Source of the DNA: a methane-oxidizing endosymbiont of Gigantopelta aegis | Lineage (GTDB): Bacteria > Pseudomonadota > Gammaproteobacteria > Methylococcales > Methylomonadaceae | Length of the DNA stretch: 64,000 nucleotides | Direction: 5' to 3' | Assembly (NCBI RefSeq): GCF_016097405.1 | Contig: NZ_JAEHGD010000001.1 | Coordinates: 1,313,831 to 1,377,830 of the forward strand | Translations under genes and position numbers: made by a program | The notes under the pieces: generated by a model | Seen by the model: the letters and a program-made list of their open reading frames with translations, nothing else | Told to the model about the DNA's origin: nothing | Databases searched by the model: none | Part shown: piece after piece, positions 28,088-37,764 of the stretch | How the letters are laid out: each line of letters opens with the position of its first letter | How positions within the stretch are numbered: position 1 is the stretch's first letter

Positions 28088-29191
28088 ATGTACGCACATA
28101 AACCAAACCGACATTTCAGAAACCTAATCCAACAACGCCTGTTAGCGCCGCAATCACTTCCGGTAGATAATCAGCCGGAGGTAGAACCGGATTGGGATGA
28201 TAGTTTGATCAAGGTCTTTGATGTGGACAGCATGCAAGACATGATCGATAAACATCCTAGCCGCAGTAATCTGGCCCGGAATCATAGCCGTTATCTGGAA
28301 TACCTAGGCGATACCGAAGGCTATCTGCAACAGGCGGTGGTGCCCGATGACATCTTCGCACAACTGGACCAGTTAGCGCATGATTTTCCCAATTTCCAGG
28401 AGGTGGTCGCCTTTTACCGCGAACAACTGGCCTTAATGGTTTACAGCGGCACCCAGGTTTTTGCGGCAACGCCTTTACTGCTGACCGGGCCGGCCGGAGT
28501 CGGCAAAACCGCGTTTTGTCATCGTTTGGCGCAGATCATACAGACCCATTTTGCCCTGATCTCATTCTCCTCTATGAGCGCTGGCTTCGTGTTGGTGGGG
28601 ATGTCCTCAAACTGGGCAGAGGGCAAACCTGGAAAAGTCGTTGAAGCGCTGGCTATAGGCCATTACGCCAATCCACTCATGGTACTGGATGAAATTGACA
28701 AAGCCGACGGTGATCCGCGTTACGACCCATTAGGCAGCCTTTATCAGCTGTTAGAATCGGAAACGGCGGCGCACTTTATCGATGAAGGACTGGAAGTTCC
28801 GGCTGATTGTTCGCACATCGTCTGGGTGGCGACCGCCAATGATTTGCAGCGGATACCGGAACCGATTGTCTCCCGTTTTGTGGTCATTCCTATCAAAGCG
28901 CCGAACCCGGAACAAATGCGCTCTGTATTGGCCTCGATTTATCGACAAGTCAGGAAAAAGCATCGCTGGGGAGTTCGTTTTACCGAGCAGTTATCCGAAC
29001 AACTGGTCGCCAAAATCACCACCAGTGAAATGGCCCCACGCCTGATCCAAAGGGAGCTGATCCGGGCCTGTGGTAGGGCCAGTCTGCGTCATAAGGATAA
29101 TCCGGACAACATTCAGCTCCAGACCGATGATTTTTATATCCAAAACCCGTGGATGGAAAAAGAACAACGGCCCATTGGATTTGTATATTAA
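28088..29191 (+). CDS. AAA ATPase, Lon-like/MoxR-like, without a protease domain
   Basis: This 367-residue protein starts at ATG 28088 (MYAHKPNRHF), chosen for the AGGAGG 5 bp upstream. It has Walker A GPAGVGKTAF (about residue 134), Walker B MVLDEIDKADGD (about 197), sensor 1 WVATANDLQRIPEPIVSRF and an arginine finger, as in Lon and related AAA+ ATPases. The Lon protease catalytic Ser-Lys domain is absent. An N-terminal region of about 100 residues is unassigned. The gene is followed at once by metallophosphoesterase genes, so it may serve in an island-encoded stress or defence function, which is inference. Confidence 0.8.
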   Translation: MYAHKPNRHFRNLIQQRLLAPQSLPVDNQPEVEPDWDDSLIKVFDVDSMQDMIDKHPSRSNLARNHSRYLEYLGDTEGYLQQAVVPDDIFAQLDQLAHDFPNFQEVVAFYREQLALMVYSGTQVFAATPLLLTGPAGVGKTAFCHRLAQIIQTHFALISFSSMSAGFVLVGMSSNWAEGKPGKVVEALAIGHYANPLMVLDEIDKADGDPRYDPLGSLYQLLESETAAHFIDEGLEVPADCSHIVWVATANDLQRIPEPIVSRFVVIPIKAPNPEQMRSVLASIYRQVRKKHRWGVRFTEQLSEQLVAKITTSEMAPRLIQRELIRACGRASLRHKDNPDNIQLQTDDFYIQNPWMEKEQRPIGFVY

Positions 29192-29220
29192 AAACCATAT
29201 GAAAGACCGGATACCCTGAG

Positions 29221-29691
29221 TTGAATCAACCTTCAGCGCTGAGTGATAACAATCAGCACATCAAAGTCGTCGATGTGGCCGGTTTTAGAATAGCTGGGCT
29301 AGGTGGTGTTTTTCTGGGTAGAAATTGGCGACCCGGGGAACTTCCAAAATGGCAAAACAGGAAGCATTGGCTTAAATTCACACCGAAAAACGTAAAAAAA
29401 ATACCCTTGAAATTGGATCATTCCATTTGGTATCACGAATTTGATCAGATGAAGAAAAAAATTAGGGCTGATATTTTAGTGACGCATGAAGCACCCAGTT
29501 GCCACCGATACGGATTTGAAGTGATTGATGAACTGGCTGAAGCGATAGGCGCACAAGCCATTTTTCATGGACATCACCATGAGTATTACAGAGATTCAGT
29601 GAACAATAACATTCAAGTAACGGGCGTAGCCATTGGTCGTGTCGTCAACCTGGCCGGTGATGAATTGATGACCATTATAGGAAACCATTAA
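29221..29691 (+). pseudogene. Metallophosphoesterase, C-terminal half only
   Basis: The fragment holds the calcineurin-like C-terminal motifs DILVTHEAPS and IFHGHHHEYYRDS, but the N-terminal D-x-H, GD and GNHD motifs of the two-metal site are missing. It starts from a TTG at 29221 with an in-frame TGA 20 bp upstream, so the 5' half was deleted, probably when the AAA gene came to lie beside it. The segment KVVDVAGFRIAGLGGVFLGR matches the middle of such enzymes. Probably inactive. Confidence 0.75.
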
Positions 29692-29692
29692 A

Positions 29693-30517
29693 GTGAAAAT
29701 TTATTTAACTTCTGATTTGCACACAGAACATGCTCAAGAAGATTTTGATCCATTCCATGACTACCCTTGTCTGCAATTTAATACACCTGATGAAGCGGAT
29801 GTCATTGTTTTAGCGGGTGATATTGGCAATAAAACCTGTGGATTGGAATGGGCGTCCCATCGTTTTAAGGGTAAAAAAATTATCTATGTGGCGGGTAATC
29901 ACGAATACTACGATGCCGACCTTAATATCCTGGAAGATTTGCGTTCCAAGGCTAAAGAACTGGGCATCTATTTTCTTGAAAATGAAGCGGTGATTATCGA
30001 GGACGTTCGCTTCTTAGGATGTACTTTGTGGACTAATTTTAATCAGTATTCACGATTAGAAACATTCATGGCGTGGAAAGTGATGAATGATTATTATTAC
30101 ATCACCTGTAAAGACTGGTGGGAAAACAAACAAAACAAAGAAAAAGCCTTATCTATCATGGATGATAAATTTGGGTTTGACTCAGAGCTTTTCTCTCCAG
30201 TGGTTGCTTATTGTCTTCATAGAAAATCGGTGGAATGGCTAGAACACAAACTTAATCAACCGTATGAGGGTAAAACCGTGGTGGTCACACATCATGCGCC
30301 CACCATGAATTTAACAGAAGATTATGCTTATGGTTCCCATTTAGAAAAATTCATTAAAAACAGAACCGATAAGATTGATGTTTGGATGCACGGACATATT
30401 CATGAGTCAGAAGATAGTGAAATAGCGGGTGTCAGGATTGTCAGTAATCCGCGTGGCTATCCCTTACCCGGACATTTATCTGAAAGTTTCGATGAAAAAA
30501 AATTAATATGGCTGTAA
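29693..30517 (+). CDS. Calcineurin-like metallophosphoesterase
   Basis: This 274-residue enzyme has every metal ligand motif: YLTSDLHTEH (D-x-H), IVLAGDIGN (GD), YVAGNHEYY (GNHE), VVTHHAPT and WMHGHIHE (GHxH). It should hydrolyse a phosphodiester or phosphoester with two divalent metals in the cytoplasm. It starts at GTG 29693, 2 bp after the stop of the truncated homologue; the ATG alternatives lie after the first motif. Substrate unknown. Confidence 0.88.
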   Translation: MKIYLTSDLHTEHAQEDFDPFHDYPCLQFNTPDEADVIVLAGDIGNKTCGLEWASHRFKGKKIIYVAGNHEYYDADLNILEDLRSKAKELGIYFLENEAVIIEDVRFLGCTLWTNFNQYSRLETFMAWKVMNDYYYITCKDWWENKQNKEKALSIMDDKFGFDSELFSPVVAYCLHRKSVEWLEHKLNQPYEGKTVVVTHHAPTMNLTEDYAYGSHLEKFIKNRTDKIDVWMHGHIHESEDSEIAGVRIVSNPRGYPLPGHLSESFDEKKLIWL

Positions 30518-30992
30518 CAACCTCCAGATTTTTAGATATTGAAGCCTCAAGTTCCCATAATCATGTCCGGTAGGGTGATAAGGCTTATCATCATGATTTA
30601 AAGGGTTCACCGGACGGGGATTCACATGCTGGCTCGCCTCAGCTGGAGAAGTTGTGGCAGTATTGACCGCAGGCTCGTCAGGTAAATTTCTGACGGAAGA
30701 AGCCCGACTTTGATCAAAAGATAAAGCATTAAACTCAGCTTGCAGACCATAAAACAAAAGTATGGCCTCTTTCGCTTGATTTTGTTGTTGAACGGATTGT
30801 CGTTTCTCCTGCAGTTTAGCCAAAAATAGTGGCAAACTTGTAGATTCAAAAGGATCGTGCTGATACTTATGACAAAAATCCCAATAAAATCGCAGCCATT
30901 TTTTTGTAAGAATACCGGACGTTGTCAGGACAGGGTTTATTCAGCAACAGCACATCGAAATGCTGTGACAAATCAACAGGAAGTTTAAGCAT
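30503..30992 (-). pseudogene. N-terminal fragment of an integron/phage-type tyrosine recombinase
   Basis: From ATG 30992 the frame reads LKLPVDLSQHFDVLLLNKP and breaks in an A-run near 30907. The shifted frame continues YKKWLRFYWDFCHKYQHDPF and LPLFLAKLQEKRQSVQQQNQ, which is the SAM-like core-binding N-terminus found in integron-type integrases. A Pro/Ser-rich linker follows and the frame stops at 30503. The whole catalytic domain with Arg-His-Arg-Tyr is absent. An IS66 copy starts 10 bp upstream of the start codon. 30836-31001 contains only this fragment's 5' part. Confidence 0.65.
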
Positions 30993-31001
30993 TGAATGTT
31001 A

Positions 31002-32504
31002 GTAACCGTTCACAACACTTGCCAAACCACCCAAAAAATCAGAAAATTCGTGTATGAGCAAACTCCCACTGGATTTCACCCAACCGCCACCTTTGCCTGA
31101 GACATTAGAAGAGTCTCACCAGGTGATTTTGACGTTGTGGGAAGCGATTAGGCAACTCCAAATCTGGAAAGAGGAACTGGAGGAACAATTAAATAATGGT
31201 TCCGACAATTCCTCAGCACCGCCCTCACAAGACAGCCCTAAAAACGCGCGGAACGCCACCGCAAAACCCCGACGGGGCGTAAAAAGGGGCGCAGACGGGC
31301 CACAAAAAGCACGAACGGACGTTATTGCCCGAAGACCAGGTCGACCACATCAAGCGCTACTATCCGCATGCAGTCTGTGGTTGTGGTGGAACAGTCCAGA
31401 TAGATCGTTACCAACGCCATCAAGTTTTTGATTTACCTGAAGTGCGCTATGAAGTCACCGAACATCAGTGCTACGCAGGTTGTTGTCAACGCTGTGGACA
31501 GCACCATAAAGCCCATCTGCCCGACGCCGTTCCTGCCGGCCAAATGGGGCCGGGTCTGATTGCCTGGATCAACCTGATAAATGGCCGTTACCACCTGACC
31601 TTAAGACAGATTGAAAGTCTGCTCCAGGAACAATGGGGCCTGACCTTCAGTTTAGGAGCTATCAGCCAAAGCCAGAAAAAGCTCAATGACTGGCTGGCCC
31701 CCGTCTATCAACAAATCGGTGAAGCGGTTCGTGCCGCGAATCTCGGCTATGCCGATGAAACCCGACACTACCGGAATCGCAGCACCTACTGGCTCTGGTC
31801 CTTATCCACCGACCAGGCCGCCTACTTTCTGACCCACTATTCGCGCGGTAAAGGCGCGGCCAACGCTTTACTCGGCAACTTCAATGGCGTCTTAGTCACC
31901 GACCGCCATGGTGCTTACAACGACTATGCAGCCAATAAACACCAATATTGCTGGGCGCATATCATCCGTAACTTGGAAAAAATAGCCCAACGCCGGGGAC
32001 AAGCAGGCAAAGACGGTCAAAAATTGCTGAGGCTGGCTCGATTAGGGGTACGATGCGCCAAACGCTGGCAACAAAGCGACTATCAAAGCCAGCATTATCG
32101 ACAGCGACTGGAAAAGCTCCGTCAACGCCTCAAAACCCAACTGGAACAGAGCGCACTCATCCATGGAAAAACCAAAACCGGCAACAGCTGCCGCAAACTG
32201 CTAAAGGATTTTCCAAGGCTCTGGACCTTTCTGGACCATCCCGGTGTGCCGCTGACCAACAATGCCGCGGAGAGGTCGTTGCGCCCTTATGTTATCTGGC
32301 GGAAAATCAGTTTTTCAGTCAATCACACCGCGGCGATCAGTTTCGGCCGATGATCTTGTCCGTGATCGAGACCTGTAGACGGTTAGGGCTTAATCTGTAT
32401 CAAACCCTCAGAACGATTTGCACTCAGGGTCTGACAGATGGCCAAGTCTCTTACCGCTTACCTATCCCTGAGCAGCAAGCGGTTATAAGGGTGTGAACGG
32501 TTAC
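31002..32504 (+). mobile_element. IS66-family element, copy 1
   Basis: The ends are GTAACCGTTCACA (31002) and TGTGAACGGTTAC (to 32504). A single TnpC-type transposase gene lies inside without TnpA/TnpB helpers, as in the ISBst12 subgroup. The 8-bp flanks GAATGTTA and GCAAGATA differ, so there is no target duplication and the element sits at a rearrangement junction: to its right an 843-residue recombinase is missing its start. Confidence 0.92.
31054..32496 (+). pseudogene. IS66 transposase (TnpC), two frameshifts
   Basis: The leucine-zipper-like N-terminus (QLQIWKEELEEQLNNGSDNSS) shifts frame at AAAAAGGGG near 31285, continues as QTGHKKHERTLLPEDQVDHI with the zinc-finger-like CGCGG and CCQRCGQ motifs, then the catalytic core YADETRH, VTDRHGAYN and NNAAERSLRPYVIWRK. 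A T lost near 32313 causes a second shift. The first shift is shared with copy 2; the second is not. Confidence 0.88.
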
Positions 32505-35100
32505 GCAAGATAAAGGAAAACAACTACGCCAGGAAAATGTATTACGCAGGCGTTGGTTTCCTGATTCAGTGACAGAATTACTATTGCTACGCTGGCAACA
32601 TCAGCAACTGGGCGAGTTTCCAGTTCCTGAAGGTATAAACCCTGACAAGGCAGAGACCTATTGTCAGTATTTAATCAATGCATTCTTGGGATCTGTTGGC
32701 TTTACTGAAAAAATCATTCCGACTCGAATGCTTATCGATGGCGCTGTTATAGCGGCTGGTCTTGAAATACCTGCCTTTCTGGTAAATTTTGCAAGCGGAA
32801 AAATACAAACAACATCGCTCCCTCCTCAAGCCTGGCAACGGCTTTACAGCAATTGTCGAGTTGGCCAGAGCAAACAGGAATTAAAACTCGAACAAACAGA
32901 ATTCAATTTGCAACTGGGTGAGCAATTGAATGGCAATGACAGCGTCATAAAGCGTTATGATCAATATCGACTCTATAAAAAACTCCGCAAACAACTGACC
33001 GATAAACGCGAGGATAAAAAACGATCTCATGCGCAATCGATCAAAATAATCGAGTCTTTTATGGATGAACATAAAGATCAAGTTGCCCCGCCGTTATATT
33101 ATTTATGTCAATGGGCTATAGAAATGTATCGCAATGGTAGTTATACCAAAGCGAGATTAGCAGTCAGTACAGTACCTAAATACCTGGGGCAGCTACAAGA
33201 ATTGGTTAACTTTGTTGGCAGTGAAGATTTGCTAACGCTTGATGCTGAAGAATTACTTGAAATTTACCAAGGTCTGGTGAATCGTAGTAAAACCCTCAAG
33301 GCGAAAGCCTATAAAGCCGGTCGTATTAAAGAATTCCACCACTTCTTGTTAAAATGCGGCTATTCCGGTCGTTTGAACTTAAACGAGCTGGAAGGTGTAA
33401 AAGCGCACGGAACAGCAGTTGATGCCAATTATCTTAATGAAACGGCATACCAGGCAACCTTAGTAGAACTAAACCGAGTAGATGCCAGACATTCACGCAT
33501 CGTGACCATTCGACGATTGATAACCATGCTGGGGTATCGTTGTGGTCTGCGCCGGACTGAAGCCTGGAAACTGAGACTCTGCGATATCCAAATTAGCCAT
33601 TATCCTGTGTTGTTGATACGGGCCAGCCAATACAAAACGGTCAAATCCCCACAATCCATACGACAACTTCCCTTAAAATCATTATTGACTCAACAGGAAC
33701 TGGATGAGTTTCTGCATTGGGTCGAACAAAGGCGATTGGAGCAAGGCTTAGATGATTTTGCAACCGATTCCAGCTTTCTATTTTGCCATGAGCATAATGG
33801 ATTAAGTCTCATTAAAGAAGATTTGATTTTTCCGGTGATACAAATGGTACTACGGGCCGTTACCGGTGACGATAGTATTCGCTATCATCATCTACGGCAT
33901 AGTTGTGGAAATAACCTGATGCTGCGATTTCAAAAGATTACCTGGTCTGAGTTAGCATTAGAGAAGATAGAGCCTGTTGAATCAGAAACGAACAATTTAT
34001 TCGGTTTGAGTGACCAATATCCATCACGAAAACATTTATTTCAAGTAAGCGCCTTGCTCGGTCATGCCAGTCCGGATATTACGCTGAGAAACTATATTCA
34101 TTGTTGCGATTATTTGCTTCGGCATTATTTAAACCAGGCTCATGACGATACTCTGCCAGTGACATCAATTACAGCTATTAGTGGTATTGGCCGGGAATCC
34201 TTATATAAAAGTAGACAGCGAAAATACCCAGAACTTTCCGTTCTGCAAATTGCTAAACATCAGTTGCGAGAGAAAACTCGGTTAGTAAAAGATGAAAACA
34301 GTGCGAAACAGAATGAGCCGATTGACTGGCCAGAAGAACTATTACAACTGCCTCAATTGCATTTATTGGAAGAACCTCCCATTTCCATTATGCATCAGTT
34401 GATCGAAAATTATGACCCTGAACAGAAGGATGCTCGTTATTGGGCGGGAAAAACCTGTTATTCTGAATACCAAATACAAAAATGGCTTGATGCAGCATTA
34501 TTTTTAGCACACATGAAAACCGGCAAGGGAGTGCCTAGACACATTCGTCCACAATGGTGGGGATTAGCGGATGCAGAACAAAAAAATGCTATCCTGATTC
34601 AAGAAACACGACAACAGCCACGTTGCATGCCCAAACCACATAATCAACAAGATGTTAAAGATGCCCAGTTAGCTTTACAACACTTGAAAACAATGAGAAA
34701 CAGTACCCCTGAACTGACTAGGTGGGGTATTCAGTATTACCTGGAGACAAATGTTTCATCCCATTCCCACTTGAGAATGAAAACACTCGATGATGCAAAA
34801 CGTTTTAAAGATTTTATTTTAGCGCTGGGTTTCACTAAAAAAAGAATCCATTGCCAACTAAAACCTCAAACCCGTCCAGGGAGCCTGCCAAAACATAAAC
34901 AGGTTGAATTCTGGGCAAAAGAACTATCCATTCAAACGAATCAGATTACCGTGAGAACGCCTATTGAAAAACGTGGTTCAGATTTTGGATCATTAAGTAT
35001 GCTTGTTGTACATGAAAATGGTCATGCATCATATGGTATTCGCTATGCGCTTTATATGACCGGCATTTTAATGTTGGTGGCAAATGAAATAAGTCTATAA
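32505..35100 (+). pseudogene. Large tyrosine recombinase, N-terminus removed by IS66 copy 1
   Basis: The frame is open from the IS66 edge, with a GTG at 32569 giving 843 residues. The tyrosine-recombinase catalytic residues are all present: CGLRRTEAWKLRL (Arg I, about 325), YHHLRHSCGNN (His-x2-Arg, about 440), and LLGHASPDITLRNYIH (His and nucleophile Tyr, about 497-510). About 330 further residues follow the catalytic Tyr, with an aromatic/basic segment (GVPRHIRPQWWGLADA); such an extension is unusual for integrases. Large recombinases of this type occur in multi-recombinase island modules, but membership is inference. The upstream in-frame codons (RRRWFPDS) show that the true start is lost. 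Confidence 0.8.
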
Positions 35101-35231
35101 ATCGATTCAATAAAACATAAGAATTATGAAAAATATGAATGCTCCACTGGCTAGAAGCTGGTCATTTCGCCTAAAGGCGATTTACAGCACACTAAAATCA
35201 TCGTCGGGTTCGTCCAGCTTCTGATTCTTGA

Positions 35232-35366
35232 TGTGTACTAGTTCAAACCCGCTCTGTCTCTACGCTTTCAGGCGGTGAATCCTTCATGGCGGCTTTATCT
35301 CTGGCGCTGCTGGATGTTATAAGTTCAAGAAACGGTAGTCGTGTTCGTACTGTTGGTATTTCCTGA
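35232..35366 (+). pseudogene. SbcC-like ATPase C-terminal remnant
   Basis: A 44-codon open stretch reads STLSGGESFMAALSLALLDV, the ABC signature region of SbcC/SMC-type nucleases, then stops at TGA 35364-35366 before a Walker B. No other part of the gene is found nearby. The rest of 35101-35419 contains no gene I can support. Confidence 0.6.
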
Positions 35367-35419
35367 AGCTGATAATCAGCGTTAAATATTTTTCTAATAG
35401 TCGGCGCTAAAATCGATTA

Positions 35420-35925
35420 GGCGCAAGCCAGAGCGATAGAGCCTTCAAAATTTCGTTTGAGTTTGTCATATCGCGTGGCGATCGCTCTGAAATGCTTAAG
35501 TCTTGCAAACACATTTTCAACGAGATGGCGATATTTGTAGAGACACCAATCCATTTCATCATTTCCCGAGTTGAATTCTTTTTTCTTGGGATAACAGGAA
35601 CAGCCCCTTTGTCTTTAATTTGAAGACGTAATGCTTCACTGTCATAGCCTCTGTCAGCAACTATATAGTCACCTTTTGGGAGCTCTGCAACTAATTTCGG
35701 TGCTTCTTTACAGTCATGAACTTCGCCGCCTGTCACTGAGAAATGAATAGGAAGACCACAGGCATCAACGGCCATATGAATTTTACTGGTGTTCCCGGCG
35801 ACAGATTTCCCTATCGCTGTTTCTTGTTCACAGGCCGCACCACTACTATGCTGATGTGCTTTCACAATACTCCCATCAATAAATTCCCATTCCAGGTCTG
35901 GATCAACAACCAAGGCGTCAGCCCC
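35420..35925 (-). mobile_element. IS427-group-like fragment, copy E (deleted at both ends)
   Basis: Reading on the minus strand it starts GGGGCTG and jumps to ACGCCTTGG in the transposase gene (about residue 79), keeps the DDE region, and ends at CGCAAGCC without the terminal 35 bp. TA remains on each side (35418-35419, 35926-35927). It is not autonomous. Confidence 0.88.
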
Positions 35926-35927
35926 TA

Positions 35928-36131
35928 GTAATAAATGATTTATTCATGTGTTGCTTCAATTAAGCAATTCTTGTAATGAAAATGGAGGGTCTATCTTGAC
36001 TTTTCAGCTCTTAGCACGTAGCTTTAAGCGGCTTTATCCCAGTAACAATAGGTAAAAACAATTATAGAGCTAGACTTGACTATTTGAATTTGCCATCGTC
36101 TAAGAAAGGGTGGGCAACCGGACTTAAGACA
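35928..36131. other. Short AT-rich intergenic stretch before the BREX cluster
   Basis: No gene or convincing promoter is recognised here. It would have to contain the promoter of the downstream operon unless transcription comes from further upstream. Confidence 0.3.
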
Positions 36132-36319
36132 ATGGCTAGTGTCGATGAAATTGAAGCCTGTTTCGGGATGAAGCGGGATACGGTCTAAAAAATGGATCAG
36201 CAAACAAACCAGCCAATCCACAAAATCGGTCGTCTCTGGAAATTCAGGAAAAAATTGACGAGTGGATGCGCAAAGACGGAACAAGTGAGACTAGTGGTGA
36301 GTATGACGGAAAAGAATAA
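36132..36319 (+). pseudogene. Excisionase/MerR-like helix-turn-helix protein, broken
   Basis: The pieces SVDEIEACFGMKRDTV, a stop at 36186, then QPIHKIGRLWKFR and, after a shift, KIDEWMRKDGTSETSGEYDG together spell an excisionase-type (HTH_17) DNA-binding protein of about 62 residues. There is one disruption around 36186 and a frameshift in the A-run near 36253. Its end overlaps the brxA start. Such small DNA-binding genes often stand at the head of defence operons. Confidence 0.7.
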
Positions 36320-37094
36320 ACAATTGACACGCTTCGGATTCAGTTTCGAACGAGGCGGCGCTCATACTTCCCGCACAATGATGCTTGAAGAGCTGAAATC
36401 GCTTTTATCCTATGTAAACCGTGTTGATGCTGTAAAACAAGATTACCTGCATGCGATAGACGATGAAAACTGCCTTGGTAAACGATCAGCCAAAACGCGT
36501 ATTCTGACTTACCGACACCTTGTGGATCTTTATTCACTTGATCCGTCTAACGTTCTTTTTCGAGCTTTATTATATTTTTGGGATCGTGATACGTCAGGAC
36601 AACCCTTACTTGCATTACTTTGCACTTATGCACGCGATCCTGTTTTTCGCTCTACCGCGTCTTTTATTTTAAAGTTCCCGGAAGGCGCAACTGTCTCACG
36701 TGAAGCTCTTGAGGAATATATTGATGACATTGAGCCAGGTCGTTTCAGTAAAGCAACGTTAAAATCCACAGCACAGAATATTAACTCGACCTGGACAAAA
36801 TCCGGGCATTTGCAAGGCCGTACCAGAAAGATTCGTACACCGGCTATTCCAACTGTGGGAAGTGTGTCTTATGCGTTGCTACTCGGTTACTTGTCCGGTG
36901 TACGCGGGCAATCACTCTTTCGAACAGAATACATCGAATTGCTTGACTGTTCTTTCGATAAAGCCATCGAGTTTGCTGAAGAAGCATCACGAAAAGGCTG
37001 GATAGTATTCAAACGCGTTGGTAATGTGATTGAAGTTCTTTTCCCAAACCTGATAAATCAGGAAGAAATGGAGTGGCTTCGTGAGCAAAGTTAA
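36303..37094 (+). CDS. brxA: BREX protein BrxA (DUF1819)
   Basis: This 263-residue protein begins at ATG 36303 (MTEKNKQLTRFGFSFERGGA), chosen because the frame upstream is the broken helix-turn-helix gene. The segments TRILTYRHLVDLYSLDP, FSKATLKSTAQNINSTW and ALLLGYLSGVRGQSLF are typical of the NusB-like DUF1819/BrxA family, the first gene of type 1 BREX phage-defence clusters. It overlaps brxB by 14 bp. It is the only BREX core gene here that still looks complete. Confidence 0.88.
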   Translation: MTEKNKQLTRFGFSFERGGAHTSRTMMLEELKSLLSYVNRVDAVKQDYLHAIDDENCLGKRSAKTRILTYRHLVDLYSLDPSNVLFRALLYFWDRDTSGQPLLALLCTYARDPVFRSTASFILKFPEGATVSREALEEYIDDIEPGRFSKATLKSTAQNINSTWTKSGHLQGRTRKIRTPAIPTVGSVSYALLLGYLSGVRGQSLFRTEYIELLDCSFDKAIEFAEEASRKGWIVFKRVGNVIEVLFPNLINQEEMEWLREQS

Positions 37095-37634
37095 GCGACT
37101 TATTCAATCTTATAGTAAACATATTGCTGTGCCATGGAGAGATGACGCAGCCGCAGCACAGCGGGTTATTTTTTTGCGTCTACAACGAAAATGAAGAACG
37201 CTGGCTGCGCGCCAGAATTGATGAATTTGAAATAGCCACCCGACAAGCTGAACATGATTGGGCAATTTTCGATTTAACGGATACATTTGCTGTCTGGTTA
37301 TCTTCAGGGCGTTATGCAAAAAGTTATTTTCAAAAACCCCATTTACTACACACACTTTTACCTAAATACCTGACATTTTTAACTAAAGAATTTGAAAACT
37401 TTCTCCAGAAAAACAAGGTAGATGAAAATACTGTGGTTGCCATTAAAGGCGTGGGATCATTATTTGGATTTCTGAAAGTAAAAGATGTTGTCGATAAGTT
37501 TGCACCGATGGTTAAAGGAAGACTTGTCGTCTTTTTTCCCGGGCAGCTTCGAAAATAATAATTACAGACTACTGGACGGTTATGACGGGTGGAACTATCT
37601 CGCCATACCTATCACTGCGAATAAGGAATATTGA
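37081..37634 (+). pseudogene. brxB: BREX protein BrxB (DUF1788), two frameshifts
   Basis: From GTG 37081 the frame reads KRLIQSYSKHIAVPWRDDAA and shifts in a seven-T run near 37170. The main frame continues NEERWLRARIDEFEIATRQA, HDWAIFDLTDTFAVWL and KGVGSLFGFLKVKDVVDKFA, the conserved DUF1788 core. It shifts again near 37545 and ends NNYRLLDGYDGWNYLAIPI to the stop at 37632-37634. With both shifts corrected the length (about 184) and ends fit BrxB. As it stands, the product is broken. Confidence 0.88.
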
Positions 37635-37644
37635 ACGGGGGTTA

Positions 37645-37759
37645 ATGATGAATAATCGAGATATTTACCAAACAGATCCAGCTACCCGTAAGTTGGTTAA
37701 TGAAGGTGTCGCCAGTGTTAATGACGAAAAAAAAACCAGTCAGGCGCTGGCCGTACTCC
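37645..37759 (+). pseudogene. brxC: BrxC, first 38 codons, cut by IS3-family copy 1
   Basis: ATG 37645 follows CGGGGG and reads NNRDIYQTDPATRKLVNEGV and on to SQALAVL, the BrxC N-terminus, then meets the IS. The continuation RYELETFVCDGQYQKG lies on the minus strand from 46387. CCGTACTCC (37751-37759) is repeated there as GGAGTACGG (46379-46387), the target duplication of the original insertion. Confidence 0.92.
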
Positions 37760-37764
37760 CCCTG

